A stretch of DNA of 64,000 nt, from the NCBI GenBank assembly GCA_004124535.1, contig SCKQ01000003.1, positions 1 to 64,000 of the forward strand. The letters are read 5' to 3'. This DNA comes from Fidelibacterota bacterium. GTDB lineage: Bacteria > Marinisomatota > Marinisomatia > Marinisomatales > TCS55. The position numbers were made by a program, and so were the translations under genes. A model generated the notes under the pieces. The model was not told the DNA's origin. It saw only the letters and a list, made by a program, of their open reading frames with translations, and did not search any database. This document shows, piece by piece, positions 53,392-62,739 of this stretch (its first letter is position 1; every line of letters begins with the position of its first letter).

Positions 53392-56300
53392 TAGAATTAT
53401 TTTATTCGCTGCCTTGAGCAGTTATTTGGCTGGGCAAATTCTATCGGTGATAGATACAATCCAGGTTCCAGAGATTGCTACGGAAATTCAGCTGCGACAC
53501 AAATTTATCATTGATTCAACATTTATTGTTAATGGATTGGATAATGTTCCGTTTGACTATGCATTGGATGCAGTACAAGGCGTGGTATCATTGCCAAGTT
53601 CTCAAAAGGAGCCACGAACCTTGGTAGTTAGATATAATTATTTTTCTAGCCCCTTACCGTTGCAGGTGGGACCAAAGTGGCTACAGTTACCACTCGTGGA
53701 TTCCCTGATAAATAAAAATAATTTACCTATAGAAACATCACCTAGTTCAACGCCTGGTATTCAGAATACAGATGCTCTATTTATGGCGGGCACGGTGTAT
53801 CGAACTGCCAGTGTATCCCCGATAACTGGCTCTGAATTTACTGGAGGTCTGCGGATGCAGATACAGGGTACCCTAGGGCGCGATATACGAATTAGCGGCG
53901 TGCTGTCTGATCAAAATCTACCGATCCAGCCTGAAGGAAATACCAAAACACTGGATGAAATTGATAAAGTCTATTTGCAGGTAAATCATGATAATTTTCT
54001 GGTGACTGCCGGGGATATTGACGTGAGTTATTCGTCAGGTAAATTCATGAATATTAACAGAAGGATGGTTGGACTAAATAATAACTTTAAGTACAAAGAA
54101 TGGTCAGGAAGTGCAGTATTTGCCGGGTCGAAGGGGAAATTAAACCAGATAGAGTTTAAAGGTATGGATGGAAAGCAAGGACCTTATAAACTTACTTCCG
54201 CGGATGGCAGCAGGGATATTATTATTCTGGCGGGATCAGAAAGGGTCTGGTTAAATGGTATGCGCATGGTCCGCGGTGAAAACAATGATTATACCATTGA
54301 TTACGCTATCGGTGAATTGACATTTATGCCCCGGCACCTGGTCCATTTTGATAGCGATATTTATGTTGAATACCAATACTCAGATGTACAGTATAATCGC
54401 AGTGTGTTGGGTACATCCATGAAAAGGGATTTGGGAAATAAAGGCAATATACAATTGAGTTGGTTAAGGGAATTTGACCAGGCTTTAGCGGGCGAAGATC
54501 AAATAGATGGTGAAATCATGAACTTGTTCAAAAATGTGGGTGATAAAGATGTACAAATAAGTGGTGCGACACAAGACACCAGCGGTGCGTACGTATTTGT
54601 GGATAGTATATATGTCTATGATCCAGCGGACACTATCTTGGGTGATCATTTCAACGTAACGTTTACCTACGACAGATTTGCTGGTGAATATGCACGAAAG
54701 GTCACGATTAATGGGACTCTTTATTACGAATGGATGGGCAACAATGACCTCGATCAGATGCGCCAGACCATGGACCTTTATAGCCCAGTGAGAAAGCTGG
54801 TAAAACCAGAGAGCCAGCAGATGGTTCAGGCGGTGGGTTATTATCAATTGAATGATTGGATGAATCTGTCTGTAGAATTAGCGGTTTCAGATCATGACCA
54901 AAACAGTTATTCCAGCATAGATGACGCGGATAATCAAGGTATAGGTCATGAGGTCGAGCTATCCGGTCAAAAAATACCGCTTGGCGAAAAGATATTCTTC
55001 GGTTACCAGGTTTCTGACTGGGCCAGGAACAGCAGGTTTCATACACTGCAGCGGGATCGCTCCGTTAATTTTTATCAGGACTGGAATATCCCCGTAAGTG
55101 GGAAGAAAAGGGAGAGACTGCGCAATGCGGGTGCAACCCTTACTATTGATTCATTGGGGGCAGTCAATGGAAGTTTTTCCCAATATGAAATTGGCTCTGC
55201 ATTGCGAAAGCGAATGTTGATGGATTTTCATGGTACAACTGCGGTCGTACCAAGTGTTACAGGAAATTTTAATCAGGTTCTTTATGGTAAGGATCGTTTC
55301 AACCAAATTGATTTTGCTGCGCGATTACTGCCGGGTATGGTACACCCCGTAATTAATTATTCTTTTGAGTTATCTGAAAAAGCCTATCAATTCGAGCATA
55401 TCACCAGCGGCGTCGAATATAGTGGGGAAAAATTACAGACGACCGTAGCTATTGGTCGCCGTGAAAATCACTTGAAAATTGAGGATGCACTCCTTTTATC
55501 CAGTAGGGGGTATTTCAGCGAGTTGGACCTGCGCTTTCAAACCCGTAATGGCTGGAATCAATCGCTCATCTATCGCAAACGCATGAAAACCTATATGCTG
55601 GAAGAGAAAGACCTGGACTATGATCTCGCCCAGGCACGGATCTTTTTTCGAAAGCCGAGCCATCCATTTCGTCTGGATGTAAAGATCAAGCTTGAAGAAA
55701 CACTTACCGAAAACAGGGCAACCGTTTATGATTCGGTAGGTGTCGGGCTGGGGACGTACCGTTATGATCCGCAATTTGAGGAGTATGTGCCCGATCCTAA
55801 TGGTGCTTATATCGCGTATACAATTTTAACCGGCAGTCGTGAACCGACTACACAATTCGAAGGAATTCAGCGTTTGGAATATGATTTTGGTAAAAGGCTC
55901 AATTCGAAGTTCAAGGATGTAAAATACAGGTTGGATTGGTTCTGGGATTTCAATGGTCAAAATTTCAGTGTAAATCGCTACATGGAAGATGATTTGAATG
56001 CATCTACTATAATTCGTTCCCGTTCGAAATTGCGCCATGAATGGGATTATGTAAACCGTACTGGTCGTCAGATCAGAACATGGTGGTTGAGTGAGAAAGA
56101 CTTAAATAACATGGATCCCAGGGGTGCAGATTTGCGGAAGAATACAGAACTGGCTCTGGATTGGCTGGAATCAATCAGTGCTAATATGCATGCCGTAGTC
56201 AAATTAAACCAACATGACTCCAATGTTGAATCTGGTTTTTCTCACAGTCGAGACCGCAGCGCCCAAGGCACCTGGGCAGAAATCGGAATCAAGAAACGAT

Positions 56301-56662
56301 TCTCATCGCTTTGGCAGACCGAAGCATTACTGCAAAGTGGATATGACACTGGTAAGCACCAGTCGAGTAATTACTCTGCTGACTTGCGTGGTATTCGTCT
56401 AGATATCCTACATTTTTTCAGTAGTAAGGGACGTTTACAAGGCAGATTTGAATGGTCCACAGTAAGTCTGGATAGCGAGGCAGCTTATTTACCGCCAGAG
56501 GCTGTTCGTGGTCATGCGCTAGGAGATACGAGAAAGGCGAATATTCAAGGCCATATTCTCTTGCGGCAGAATTTTTCGATTAATGTAACTATAAATTATA
56601 TTTCTGATATACGGTATGATAATTTTATCAATATAATGGGGGAGATCCGTGCGTATTTCTAG
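53384..56662 (+). CDS. Large outer-membrane beta-barrel surface protein, unknown function
   Basis: A 1092-residue protein starting at TTG 53384 with a signal peptide (about 1-17, SSYLAGQ). The first 300 residues include repeated segments such as GPYKLTSADGSRDIIILAGSERV and NDYTIDYAIGELTF, which I have seen in large surface proteins of FCB bacteria without assigned function. The rest is long, strand-rich and aromatic-rich, ending RYDNFINIMGEIRAYF, an outer-membrane barrel-type end. I see no TonB box or plug motif. The 3' end overlaps the Omp85-like gene by 14 bases, so the pair is translationally coupled. Confidence 0.75.
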   Translation: MISRIILFAALSSYLAGQILSVIDTIQVPEIATEIQLRHKFIIDSTFIVNGLDNVPFDYALDAVQGVVSLPSSQKEPRTLVVRYNYFSSPLPLQVGPKWLQLPLVDSLINKNNLPIETSPSSTPGIQNTDALFMAGTVYRTASVSPITGSEFTGGLRMQIQGTLGRDIRISGVLSDQNLPIQPEGNTKTLDEIDKVYLQVNHDNFLVTAGDIDVSYSSGKFMNINRRMVGLNNNFKYKEWSGSAVFAGSKGKLNQIEFKGMDGKQGPYKLTSADGSRDIIILAGSERVWLNGMRMVRGENNDYTIDYAIGELTFMPRHLVHFDSDIYVEYQYSDVQYNRSVLGTSMKRDLGNKGNIQLSWLREFDQALAGEDQIDGEIMNLFKNVGDKDVQISGATQDTSGAYVFVDSIYVYDPADTILGDHFNVTFTYDRFAGEYARKVTINGTLYYEWMGNNDLDQMRQTMDLYSPVRKLVKPESQQMVQAVGYYQLNDWMNLSVELAVSDHDQNSYSSIDDADNQGIGHEVELSGQKIPLGEKIFFGYQVSDWARNSRFHTLQRDRSVNFYQDWNIPVSGKKRERLRNAGATLTIDSLGAVNGSFSQYEIGSALRKRMLMDFHGTTAVVPSVTGNFNQVLYGKDRFNQIDFAARLLPGMVHPVINYSFELSEKAYQFEHITSGVEYSGEKLQTTVAIGRRENHLKIEDALLLSSRGYFSELDLRFQTRNGWNQSLIYRKRMKTYMLEEKDLDYDLAQARIFFRKPSHPFRLDVKIKLEETLTENRATVYDSVGVGLGTYRYDPQFEEYVPDPNGAYIAYTILTGSREPTTQFEGIQRLEYDFGKRLNSKFKDVKYRLDWFWDFNGQNFSVNRYMEDDLNASTIIRSRSKLRHEWDYVNRTGRQIRTWWLSEKDLNNMDPRGADLRKNTELALDWLESISANMHAVVKLNQHDSNVESGFSHSRDRSAQGTWAEIGIKKRFSSLWQTEALLQSGYDTGKHQSSNYSADLRGIRLDILHFFSSKGRLQGRFEWSTVSLDSEAAYLPPEAVRGHALGDTRKANIQGHILLRQNFSINVTINYISDIRYDNFINIMGEIRAYF

Positions 56663-58013
56663 AATAATGCTGTTTATGGTACTTGTTCTTCATGGGCAAA
56701 CAGTAGAACTAGTTGTGCACGAGGATAAAAATCCCACCATAATAGCTGCGCAAATGGTCGAAACGTACCTAGACTCACTGCTTACGGCTGAAGAAACCTT
56801 AAATCATAGCTATGTTCTTGCTTCTTTTCAAGGGAAGGCCCCGACCAGGATAGCATACAAGAAAATTGAAGAAACAATAGCAATTGATACCATTATCATT
56901 TCAGGGAATGATGAAATAAGTAGAAATACTACCCGCAGGTTATTGGCATCAATTGTGCATTCAGCACCGCGGTTTGAAACGATGCAGCAAGTTGGCTGGA
57001 TTGAGTCCAGTTATAAATTTTTCCAGAATAGTATTGAGCTTGTCTACGGACGTACACAAGACGAACACCTTGCTGCAGTGGTTATGGTTACCCCTGCTTT
57101 TGAAAGCAATTTTTCCGGTATTTTGGGGGCCAGTCAGGGTGCTGGAGGTATTTGGAAAACAACCGGTGAAATCGATATTCATCTGGAAAACATCTGGCAA
57201 ACAGCCAGCACCTCGCAATTGCAATGGCAACGCCAAAACGACCAGTCGCAAGTGTTGTCCTTCTATCACGAAGAACCGGCACCATTGGGTATTCCGTTTG
57301 GATTACGAATTAAATTTGATCAAGAACTGAGAGATGGGGAATATGTATATGGTGCGCAGGAAGGTACGATTCTTACGGGCGGTACCCGTTATGGAAAATG
57401 GCGTTTTGGTGGCAGTAGTACAAACATTAATCCTACAGAAACAGGTGCATCAATTGGCTTGTCCAAGCATAAATCATCCGCAATATCTGTTGGCCTGGAG
57501 AAGGATAATAGAAATAACCGCTGGACCCCATTTGATGGCAATTATTGGGATGTAGCTGCTACACTGGGCAATCAGACCGAAGATAACAAAAAAGATCTTC
57601 AAGGACACTGGCTGATATCTATAGGCTCGTACTGGCCTATAACCTCGCGATTTTCGGCACATACCCGACTGTTAACTACTGGCCGCTGGGTGCAGGATGG
57701 CGCTATCCATAAAGGGCAGAAAATTCGTTATGGCGGCGTCAACGGTTTGCGCGGGTACAGGGATGACCAGTTTATCAGCAATAGTATCCTAATTCCGACA
57801 TTTGAATTGTTAGCAACAGCGGGGAATAACCTGCAATTATTTGGGTTTATCGAAGGCGCTATACAGAAGGAATATCAACCTTATCCAATTGGTTTTGGGT
57901 TTGGTTTGACACAAGTGTCGATCGGTTCCATCCTGAGCGCCACCGTTGGTTTTGGACGAGGTAATCCTTTATCAGCAGCTAAGTTGCATATCAAATTCTC
58001 CAGCCGACTATAG
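56649..58013 (+). CDS. Omp85/BamA-superfamily outer-membrane protein
   Basis: A 454-residue protein starting at GTG 56649 with signal peptide (about 1-17, LVLHGQ). Residues about 20-130 form a short POTRA-like region (AIDTIIISGNDEISRNTTRRLL), and the C-terminal barrel holds the family loop motif GGVNGLRGYRDDQF (a VRGY/F-type L6 signature) near residue 360. Only one or two POTRA domains are visible, unlike BamA (five). This resembles single-POTRA Omp85 transport or assembly factors. Coupling with the upstream giant barrel suggests it assembles or secretes that protein; that is inference. Confidence 0.8.
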   Translation: MRISRIMLFMVLVLHGQTVELVVHEDKNPTIIAAQMVETYLDSLLTAEETLNHSYVLASFQGKAPTRIAYKKIEETIAIDTIIISGNDEISRNTTRRLLASIVHSAPRFETMQQVGWIESSYKFFQNSIELVYGRTQDEHLAAVVMVTPAFESNFSGILGASQGAGGIWKTTGEIDIHLENIWQTASTSQLQWQRQNDQSQVLSFYHEEPAPLGIPFGLRIKFDQELRDGEYVYGAQEGTILTGGTRYGKWRFGGSSTNINPTETGASIGLSKHKSSAISVGLEKDNRNNRWTPFDGNYWDVAATLGNQTEDNKKDLQGHWLISIGSYWPITSRFSAHTRLLTTGRWVQDGAIHKGQKIRYGGVNGLRGYRDDQFISNSILIPTFELLATAGNNLQLFGFIEGAIQKEYQPYPIGFGFGLTQVSIGSILSATVGFGRGNPLSAAKLHIKFSSRL

Positions 58014-58058
58014 CAATTAAGTGGTTTTTGGTCTGGAAAGCGCTAATTTTGTATCTAG

Positions 58059-59081
58059 ATGGCAAATAAAAGAACTAGTGAAATAAAAAATATTATCCTG
58101 GGACTGATTGTCCTCTTATTGTGTGGCTGCGAGACAAAACGGGAAGCACTGGGTTCAGATGATGAGATCTTTGTGATCGCTGCCATGGAAGATGAAGGCA
58201 AGATTAAGGAAATTCTTAGCGCTGTTCTCAATGATACATTGTATACTCCAAAACCGGAGCCGTATTACAAACTAAGGTTTGTCCATCCACGTGAATTTGA
58301 TAGAATTAAAAATAGTACCCTGGTTGTAGTTGGTGCAATTGGCAGCGATCTATCCAGTCCAGGAGTAGCGCTGGTTAAGCGTATTTTATCGGACAAACAA
58401 TACCAACAATCCATTTCTGGAGAAAAGCCGTTCATTTTTACGAAAGATCCATTCGCCCGCAATCAGATATTCATGGTCATAAACACGCCAACTGCAGCAC
58501 GGGCCAAAGAAATAGCAAAAGTACAGAATAAATGGATAAAACAGCAGTTTTCTGATTTATTTGAATATCGCCAAGCACGTTTCATGTTTAATAATACGCG
58601 CCAGAAAGAGTTGGAAACACATTTGTATGAGGCATACGGCTGGGGTATAAAAGTTCCGTGGGGTTACGAGGTGCTCGTTGACAGTTCAGAGCAGCGATTA
58701 TTCTGGATTGGTCGAGAAATGCCCTTCCGCTGGCTGGCTGTACATTGGGAAAACGGTGCAATCATTAATGATGACCAAATGGCGAAACAATATATAATGG
58801 ATTTTCCTGAAGAATATTTTGGAAGTATACGCTATAGTGAATACAAATTTAATTTGAATACCACCCAATTTAATGACTGGCTTGCCTGGCGTGTAACGGG
58901 TACCTGGGAAGCAATTGAAGATACCCAGGGGGGACCATTCATAGGGTATTTATTTTATGACGGCTTAACTGATAAAACGTATTACATCCACACCATGATA
59001 TTCCATCCTGGCAATAACAAATTGATCCTGCTGCGCCAACTGGAAATTATTGCCAAGTCATTTTTTGTTGAAAAAGTGTAA
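58059..59081 (+). CDS. DUF4837-like lipoprotein
   Basis: A 340-residue lipoprotein with lipobox LLLCGC (lipidated cysteine at about residue 24). The body has two long mixed segments (FARNQIFMVINTPTAARAKEI; AYGWGIKVPWGYEVLVDSSEQRLFWIGREMPFRWLAVHW) that match the DUF4837 pattern of FCB bacteria. The function is not known. It is followed by rfbD after seven bases. Confidence 0.8.
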   Translation: MANKRTSEIKNIILGLIVLLLCGCETKREALGSDDEIFVIAAMEDEGKIKEILSAVLNDTLYTPKPEPYYKLRFVHPREFDRIKNSTLVVVGAIGSDLSSPGVALVKRILSDKQYQQSISGEKPFIFTKDPFARNQIFMVINTPTAARAKEIAKVQNKWIKQQFSDLFEYRQARFMFNNTRQKELETHLYEAYGWGIKVPWGYEVLVDSSEQRLFWIGREMPFRWLAVHWENGAIINDDQMAKQYIMDFPEEYFGSIRYSEYKFNLNTTQFNDWLAWRVTGTWEAIEDTQGGPFIGYLFYDGLTDKTYYIHTMIFHPGNNKLILLRQLEIIAKSFFVEKV

Positions 59082-59088
59082 TACATAA

Positions 59089-59955
59089 ATGACTCGTATA
59101 TTGATAACTGGCGCTTTCGGACAACTGGGTACATCCTTGCGGAATATTCTTTCCGATCAATCAATTTTAGCCGCAGGGAGAATGATCCCGGTGGAAGAAA
59201 TAGATGGTTGTACTGCACTGGATATTACTGAACTAAACCAGGTACGTGAAACTATTGCCTTGTTCCAGCCTGATGTGATTGTGCACCTTGCTGCCATGAC
59301 TAATGTGGATGGCTGCGAACAGCATCCTGAACAGGCTTTTGATGTAAATGTCCGCGGAACTGAAAACCTGCTCGATAATTTCAGCGGTAGATTCATCTAT
59401 ATTTCTACTGATTATGTTTTCGATGGCAGTAAGGGCCCCTATGGAGAAGAGGATGAGGTAAACCCCATAAGCGTATATGGTCGAACAAAATTGTATGGTG
59501 AAGATCTGGTCCAGCAATCGGATGCGAACTGGGTCATTTTACGTTCCAATGTCGTTTTCAGTTTTCAGGAAAGAACTAAAGCAAGTTTCATGGATTGGGT
59601 AGTAGATTCGCTCAAAAATAGGCAATCGATTACTGTTGTGGATGACCAATGGAATAATCCAACCTGGACCGTAGATCTGGCGCGGATAATCTCACGGGTC
59701 ATGGATCATAAAATTCAGGGACTTTACCATTATGGTGGTCGTGACTTATTAAACCGGTTTGCATTCGCGGAAATGATTGCTGAAACATTCAAACTTGATC
59801 GGACGTTGATAGAACCAATAGATACAGCCTCGCTTAACCAGCCGGCGAAACGACCCCTGAAAAGTGGTTTGCGCCCCGAAAAAATTGAAATAGATCTGAG
59901 TGTTGAAGCGTTGCCGCTGCAAAAAGCACTGGACGCAATATATTCTTCATCATGA
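59089..59955 (+). CDS. rfbD: dTDP-4-dehydrorhamnose reductase-like protein
   Basis: A 288-residue short-chain dehydrogenase that completes dTDP-L-rhamnose synthesis. Motifs: GAFGQLG (8-14), STDYVFDG (106-113) and catalytic Y130-x3-K134 (YGRTK). RfbD-type features are clear; RfbA, RfbB and RfbC are not in the window, so the pathway is completed elsewhere. It starts a run of sugar-related genes with a GT2 transferase and a fusion protein. ATG 59089 fits. Confidence 0.9.
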   Translation: MTRILITGAFGQLGTSLRNILSDQSILAAGRMIPVEEIDGCTALDITELNQVRETIALFQPDVIVHLAAMTNVDGCEQHPEQAFDVNVRGTENLLDNFSGRFIYISTDYVFDGSKGPYGEEDEVNPISVYGRTKLYGEDLVQQSDANWVILRSNVVFSFQERTKASFMDWVVDSLKNRQSITVVDDQWNNPTWTVDLARIISRVMDHKIQGLYHYGGRDLLNRFAFAEMIAETFKLDRTLIEPIDTASLNQPAKRPLKSGLRPEKIEIDLSVEALPLQKALDAIYSSS

Positions 59956-60668
59956 AAACACTAGTCATTTCTCCAACATATAATGAACAGAAGAACGTAG
60001 CTACCCTTATTAAGACTGTATTCAAGGTCAATTCAGATTATCATTTATTGATCATTGATGACAATTCTCCCGATGGTACCGCTGACTTAGTGAAGGAATT
60101 GCAGCTACTTTATGATAACCTTTTTCTGGAGGAACGCCCTGGTAAGGCAGGCTTGGGTACGGCGTATATTTTTGGGTTTAAATGGGCTTTGGAAAGAAAT
60201 TATGACGCAATTGTACAAATGGATGCTGATATGTCTCATGATCCAAATGAGATCAAGGTTATGGTAAATTTACTTGGTGATCATGACGTAGTCATTGGCA
60301 GTCGGTACATTGATGGAGTTAGTGTCATTCACTGGCCGATCCGGAGACTCTTATTGAGTTATGGTGCAAACGTGTATTCACGGATCGTTACTGGATTACC
60401 AGTAAAAGATTCTACGGGAGGTTTCAAGGCCTGGCAAAGAAAAGTGCTGAAAATAATTGACTTCGATGCGGTCAAATCACAGGGCTATTCTTTCCAAATT
60501 GAAATGAATTGGCGGGCCTGGCAAAAAGGCTTTTCATTGCACGAACATCCGATCATTTTTACTGATAGAACCATTGGTGAATCAAAAATGTCGCGAGGAA
60601 TTATGTTTGAGGCAATGATCGTTATCTGGCGCATGCGCATCTGGAAAATATTTGGCTGGCATAAGTAA
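59952..60668 (+). CDS. Polyprenol monophosphomannose synthase-like GT2 glycosyltransferase
   Basis: A 238-residue GT-A enzyme of the dolichol-phosphate mannosyltransferase type: SPTYNEQKNVATLI N terminus, the DDNSPDGT motif and the DxD-type QMDADMSHDP (about 90-99), GSRYIDG and FKAWQRKVL, then GYSFQIEMNWRAW. It lacks the C-terminal membrane helices of some DPM1 relatives. It probably transfers a hexose from a nucleotide sugar to a polyprenyl phosphate. It overlaps rfbD by four bases. Confidence 0.9.
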   Translation: MKTLVISPTYNEQKNVATLIKTVFKVNSDYHLLIIDDNSPDGTADLVKELQLLYDNLFLEERPGKAGLGTAYIFGFKWALERNYDAIVQMDADMSHDPNEIKVMVNLLGDHDVVIGSRYIDGVSVIHWPIRRLLLSYGANVYSRIVTGLPVKDSTGGFKAWQRKVLKIIDFDAVKSQGYSFQIEMNWRAWQKGFSLHEHPIIFTDRTIGESKMSRGIMFEAMIVIWRMRIWKIFGWHK

Positions 60669-60677
60669 GAACCAATC

Positions 60678-62738
60678 ATGACTTCCGTTTCCATTTTAAC
60701 CGTTAGTTATAACGTACGTCAATATGTAGCTCACGCTATTGATGCGATTCTTAAATCTGATGTGGAAGAAATGGAAATCATTGTTGTGGACAACAATTCT
60801 TATGATAACACGGTTGCATACCTACAGGATAGATATAACCATTTACACCAGATCAAGATCATTGAAAATACTGATAATGTCGGTTTTGGCAAGGCTGTGA
60901 ACCAGGCTGCTGCCGTTGCCAAGGGGGACTATTACTTGATCCTGAACCCTGATACGATTATTCAGGAAGAGACTATCTCCACATTACAGGATTATCTTGA
61001 TGATTATCCCGACGTAGGTATGATCGGTCCAAAAATTCTTAATGCGGATGGATCATTGCAGCTGGCCTGTAAGCGGTCATTCCCAATGGCCAGTGTTGCC
61101 TTACCCAAATTGCTGGGGCTAAGCCGCCTGTTCCCTAATTCACGCTGGGCGGGGAAATATAACTTGACCTATCTCGATCCGGATGCAGTACATGCAGTGG
61201 ATGCCATCAGCGGATCATGTATGTTTATCAGAAGCGCGTTGTTCCACGAATTGAACGGTTTTGATGAGAGATTTTTTATGTTTGGGGAAGACCTGGACCT
61301 GTGCTTCCGGATATGGAAAAATAATTATGAGATCCATTATGTACCACGAACACAGATCGTACATTACCAGGGTGAGTCAGTAAAATCAGCTCCCTTTGAC
61401 AGTATCAACGCTTTTTACAACGCCATGATCCTGTTTGCCGATAAGCATTTTTCCTTCGGGTCAGGATGGCTGATGAAACTGGCTATTCGCTGCGGAATCT
61501 TTGTGCGGAAGTTATTATCGATGATCGGCGAAAAACGTTCACAGATTCTGTCGGTTACTTTGGATGGTTTCGTAGTGTTTCTGGCCTTTATGGTGGCTAT
61601 ACCATTACGGTTTTCCCATTTTGAACCGATCACGATGAGTAAAGGTTTGGTGCCTACAATCTACATATTTTTCTGGATTGGCGTCGGCTCCTTATTCCAG
61701 CTTTATTCACGATATATATTGTCTTATTCCCGAGCGATCATTGCATCTATAACTGGATTCTTTCTAGCGGTTGCATTCACCTACTTTTTCAAGCAGTATG
61801 CATTTTCACGGTTGGTGATTATAACCGCCACTGCGATAATTACAGTACTTATCCCAGGATGGCGAGTATTCGTGCACTTTCTGATGTCTCGAGGATACCT
61901 ACGCCCAGTAAAAGAACAGCACCCCATTCTGTTTACTAGGAAAACGCTAATCATTGGGGCTGATGAGGAAGGCATCCATATTGCCGAAAATATATTGAAG
62001 CGCTTCGATACTGGCCTGGATGTAGTAGGTTTCATCGACCATCAATTACCCAATGATGAAGATGATCTTCCGGTAGGGTTTAGGGGCCGGCTTGCTGACC
62101 TGCGGGACATTGTAATGACCTACCATATCTGCGAACTGATCTTTTCTACAACGGCGTTTACCAATAAAGAGATACTATTACTCATGGATGAGACTAAAGA
62201 TCTACGGCTTACATACAGGATGGTGCCACGCCAGCAGGAAATACTATTGGGGAAAGCATCTATTGAAAATATTGGTGATTTTTCATTTGTAAATATCGAA
62301 TATACGCTCTTCTATCGGTTGCACCGGATCACCAAGCGCGCATTCGATATGGTTATATCCGGAATGATGCTGACGCTTTTTAGCCCTTTCCTGGTGGTCC
62401 TATTTGGATTTGGGAAGGGCCGGAAGAAACAATTCTGGGGCGCCGAAGGAACCATTTTTGAGGCGACAATCTTCGATGTGAAAGGAGGATTCTTGAAGGA
62501 GCTGCCACTGTTTATAGGCGTTCTGTTTGGTAATTTAAGTTTGGTTGGTTCCAGTATGGTGGATACCAGTGATCCTGATCCCCATCTCATTTGCCAGCCA
62601 GGATTGACTGGGCTAGAAAGGATCCGCTCCGTTAAATTTAAACCTGAGGACAGGCAAATCCTGGACCATTACTACGTACAAAATCAAAGTTTTACCATGG
62701 ATCTTGAAATCATCATGAAAACTGTATTCAGTAGCTGA
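60678..62738 (+). CDS. Fusion of a GT2 glycosyltransferase and a polyprenyl-phosphate sugar phosphotransferase-like domain
   Basis: A 686-residue membrane protein. Residues about 1-255 are a GT2 rhamnosyltransferase-type domain (LTVSYNVRQYVAHAIDAIL, LNPDTI, then FDERFFMFGEDLDLCFR). Residues about 290-400 hold four hydrophobic segments. Residues about 420-510 form a Rossmann-like domain (KTLIIGADEEGIHIAENIL). The C-terminal part (about 555-686) has the bacterial sugar transferase layout (KRAFDMVISGMMLTLFSPFL, LSLVGSS, PGLTGLERI), but the usual DELPQ and VGPRP elements are altered (KELPLF, VGSSM). The family normally transfers sugar phosphate to undecaprenyl phosphate. Whether the second domain is active is doubtful. 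Confidence 0.87.
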   Translation: MTSVSILTVSYNVRQYVAHAIDAILKSDVEEMEIIVVDNNSYDNTVAYLQDRYNHLHQIKIIENTDNVGFGKAVNQAAAVAKGDYYLILNPDTIIQEETISTLQDYLDDYPDVGMIGPKILNADGSLQLACKRSFPMASVALPKLLGLSRLFPNSRWAGKYNLTYLDPDAVHAVDAISGSCMFIRSALFHELNGFDERFFMFGEDLDLCFRIWKNNYEIHYVPRTQIVHYQGESVKSAPFDSINAFYNAMILFADKHFSFGSGWLMKLAIRCGIFVRKLLSMIGEKRSQILSVTLDGFVVFLAFMVAIPLRFSHFEPITMSKGLVPTIYIFFWIGVGSLFQLYSRYILSYSRAIIASITGFFLAVAFTYFFKQYAFSRLVIITATAIITVLIPGWRVFVHFLMSRGYLRPVKEQHPILFTRKTLIIGADEEGIHIAENILKRFDTGLDVVGFIDHQLPNDEDDLPVGFRGRLADLRDIVMTYHICELIFSTTAFTNKEILLLMDETKDLRLTYRMVPRQQEILLGKASIENIGDFSFVNIEYTLFYRLHRITKRAFDMVISGMMLTLFSPFLVVLFGFGKGRKKQFWGAEGTIFEATIFDVKGGFLKELPLFIGVLFGNLSLVGSSMVDTSDPDPHLICQPGLTGLERIRSVKFKPEDRQILDHYYVQNQSFTMDLEIIMKTVFSS

Positions 62739-62739
62739 T

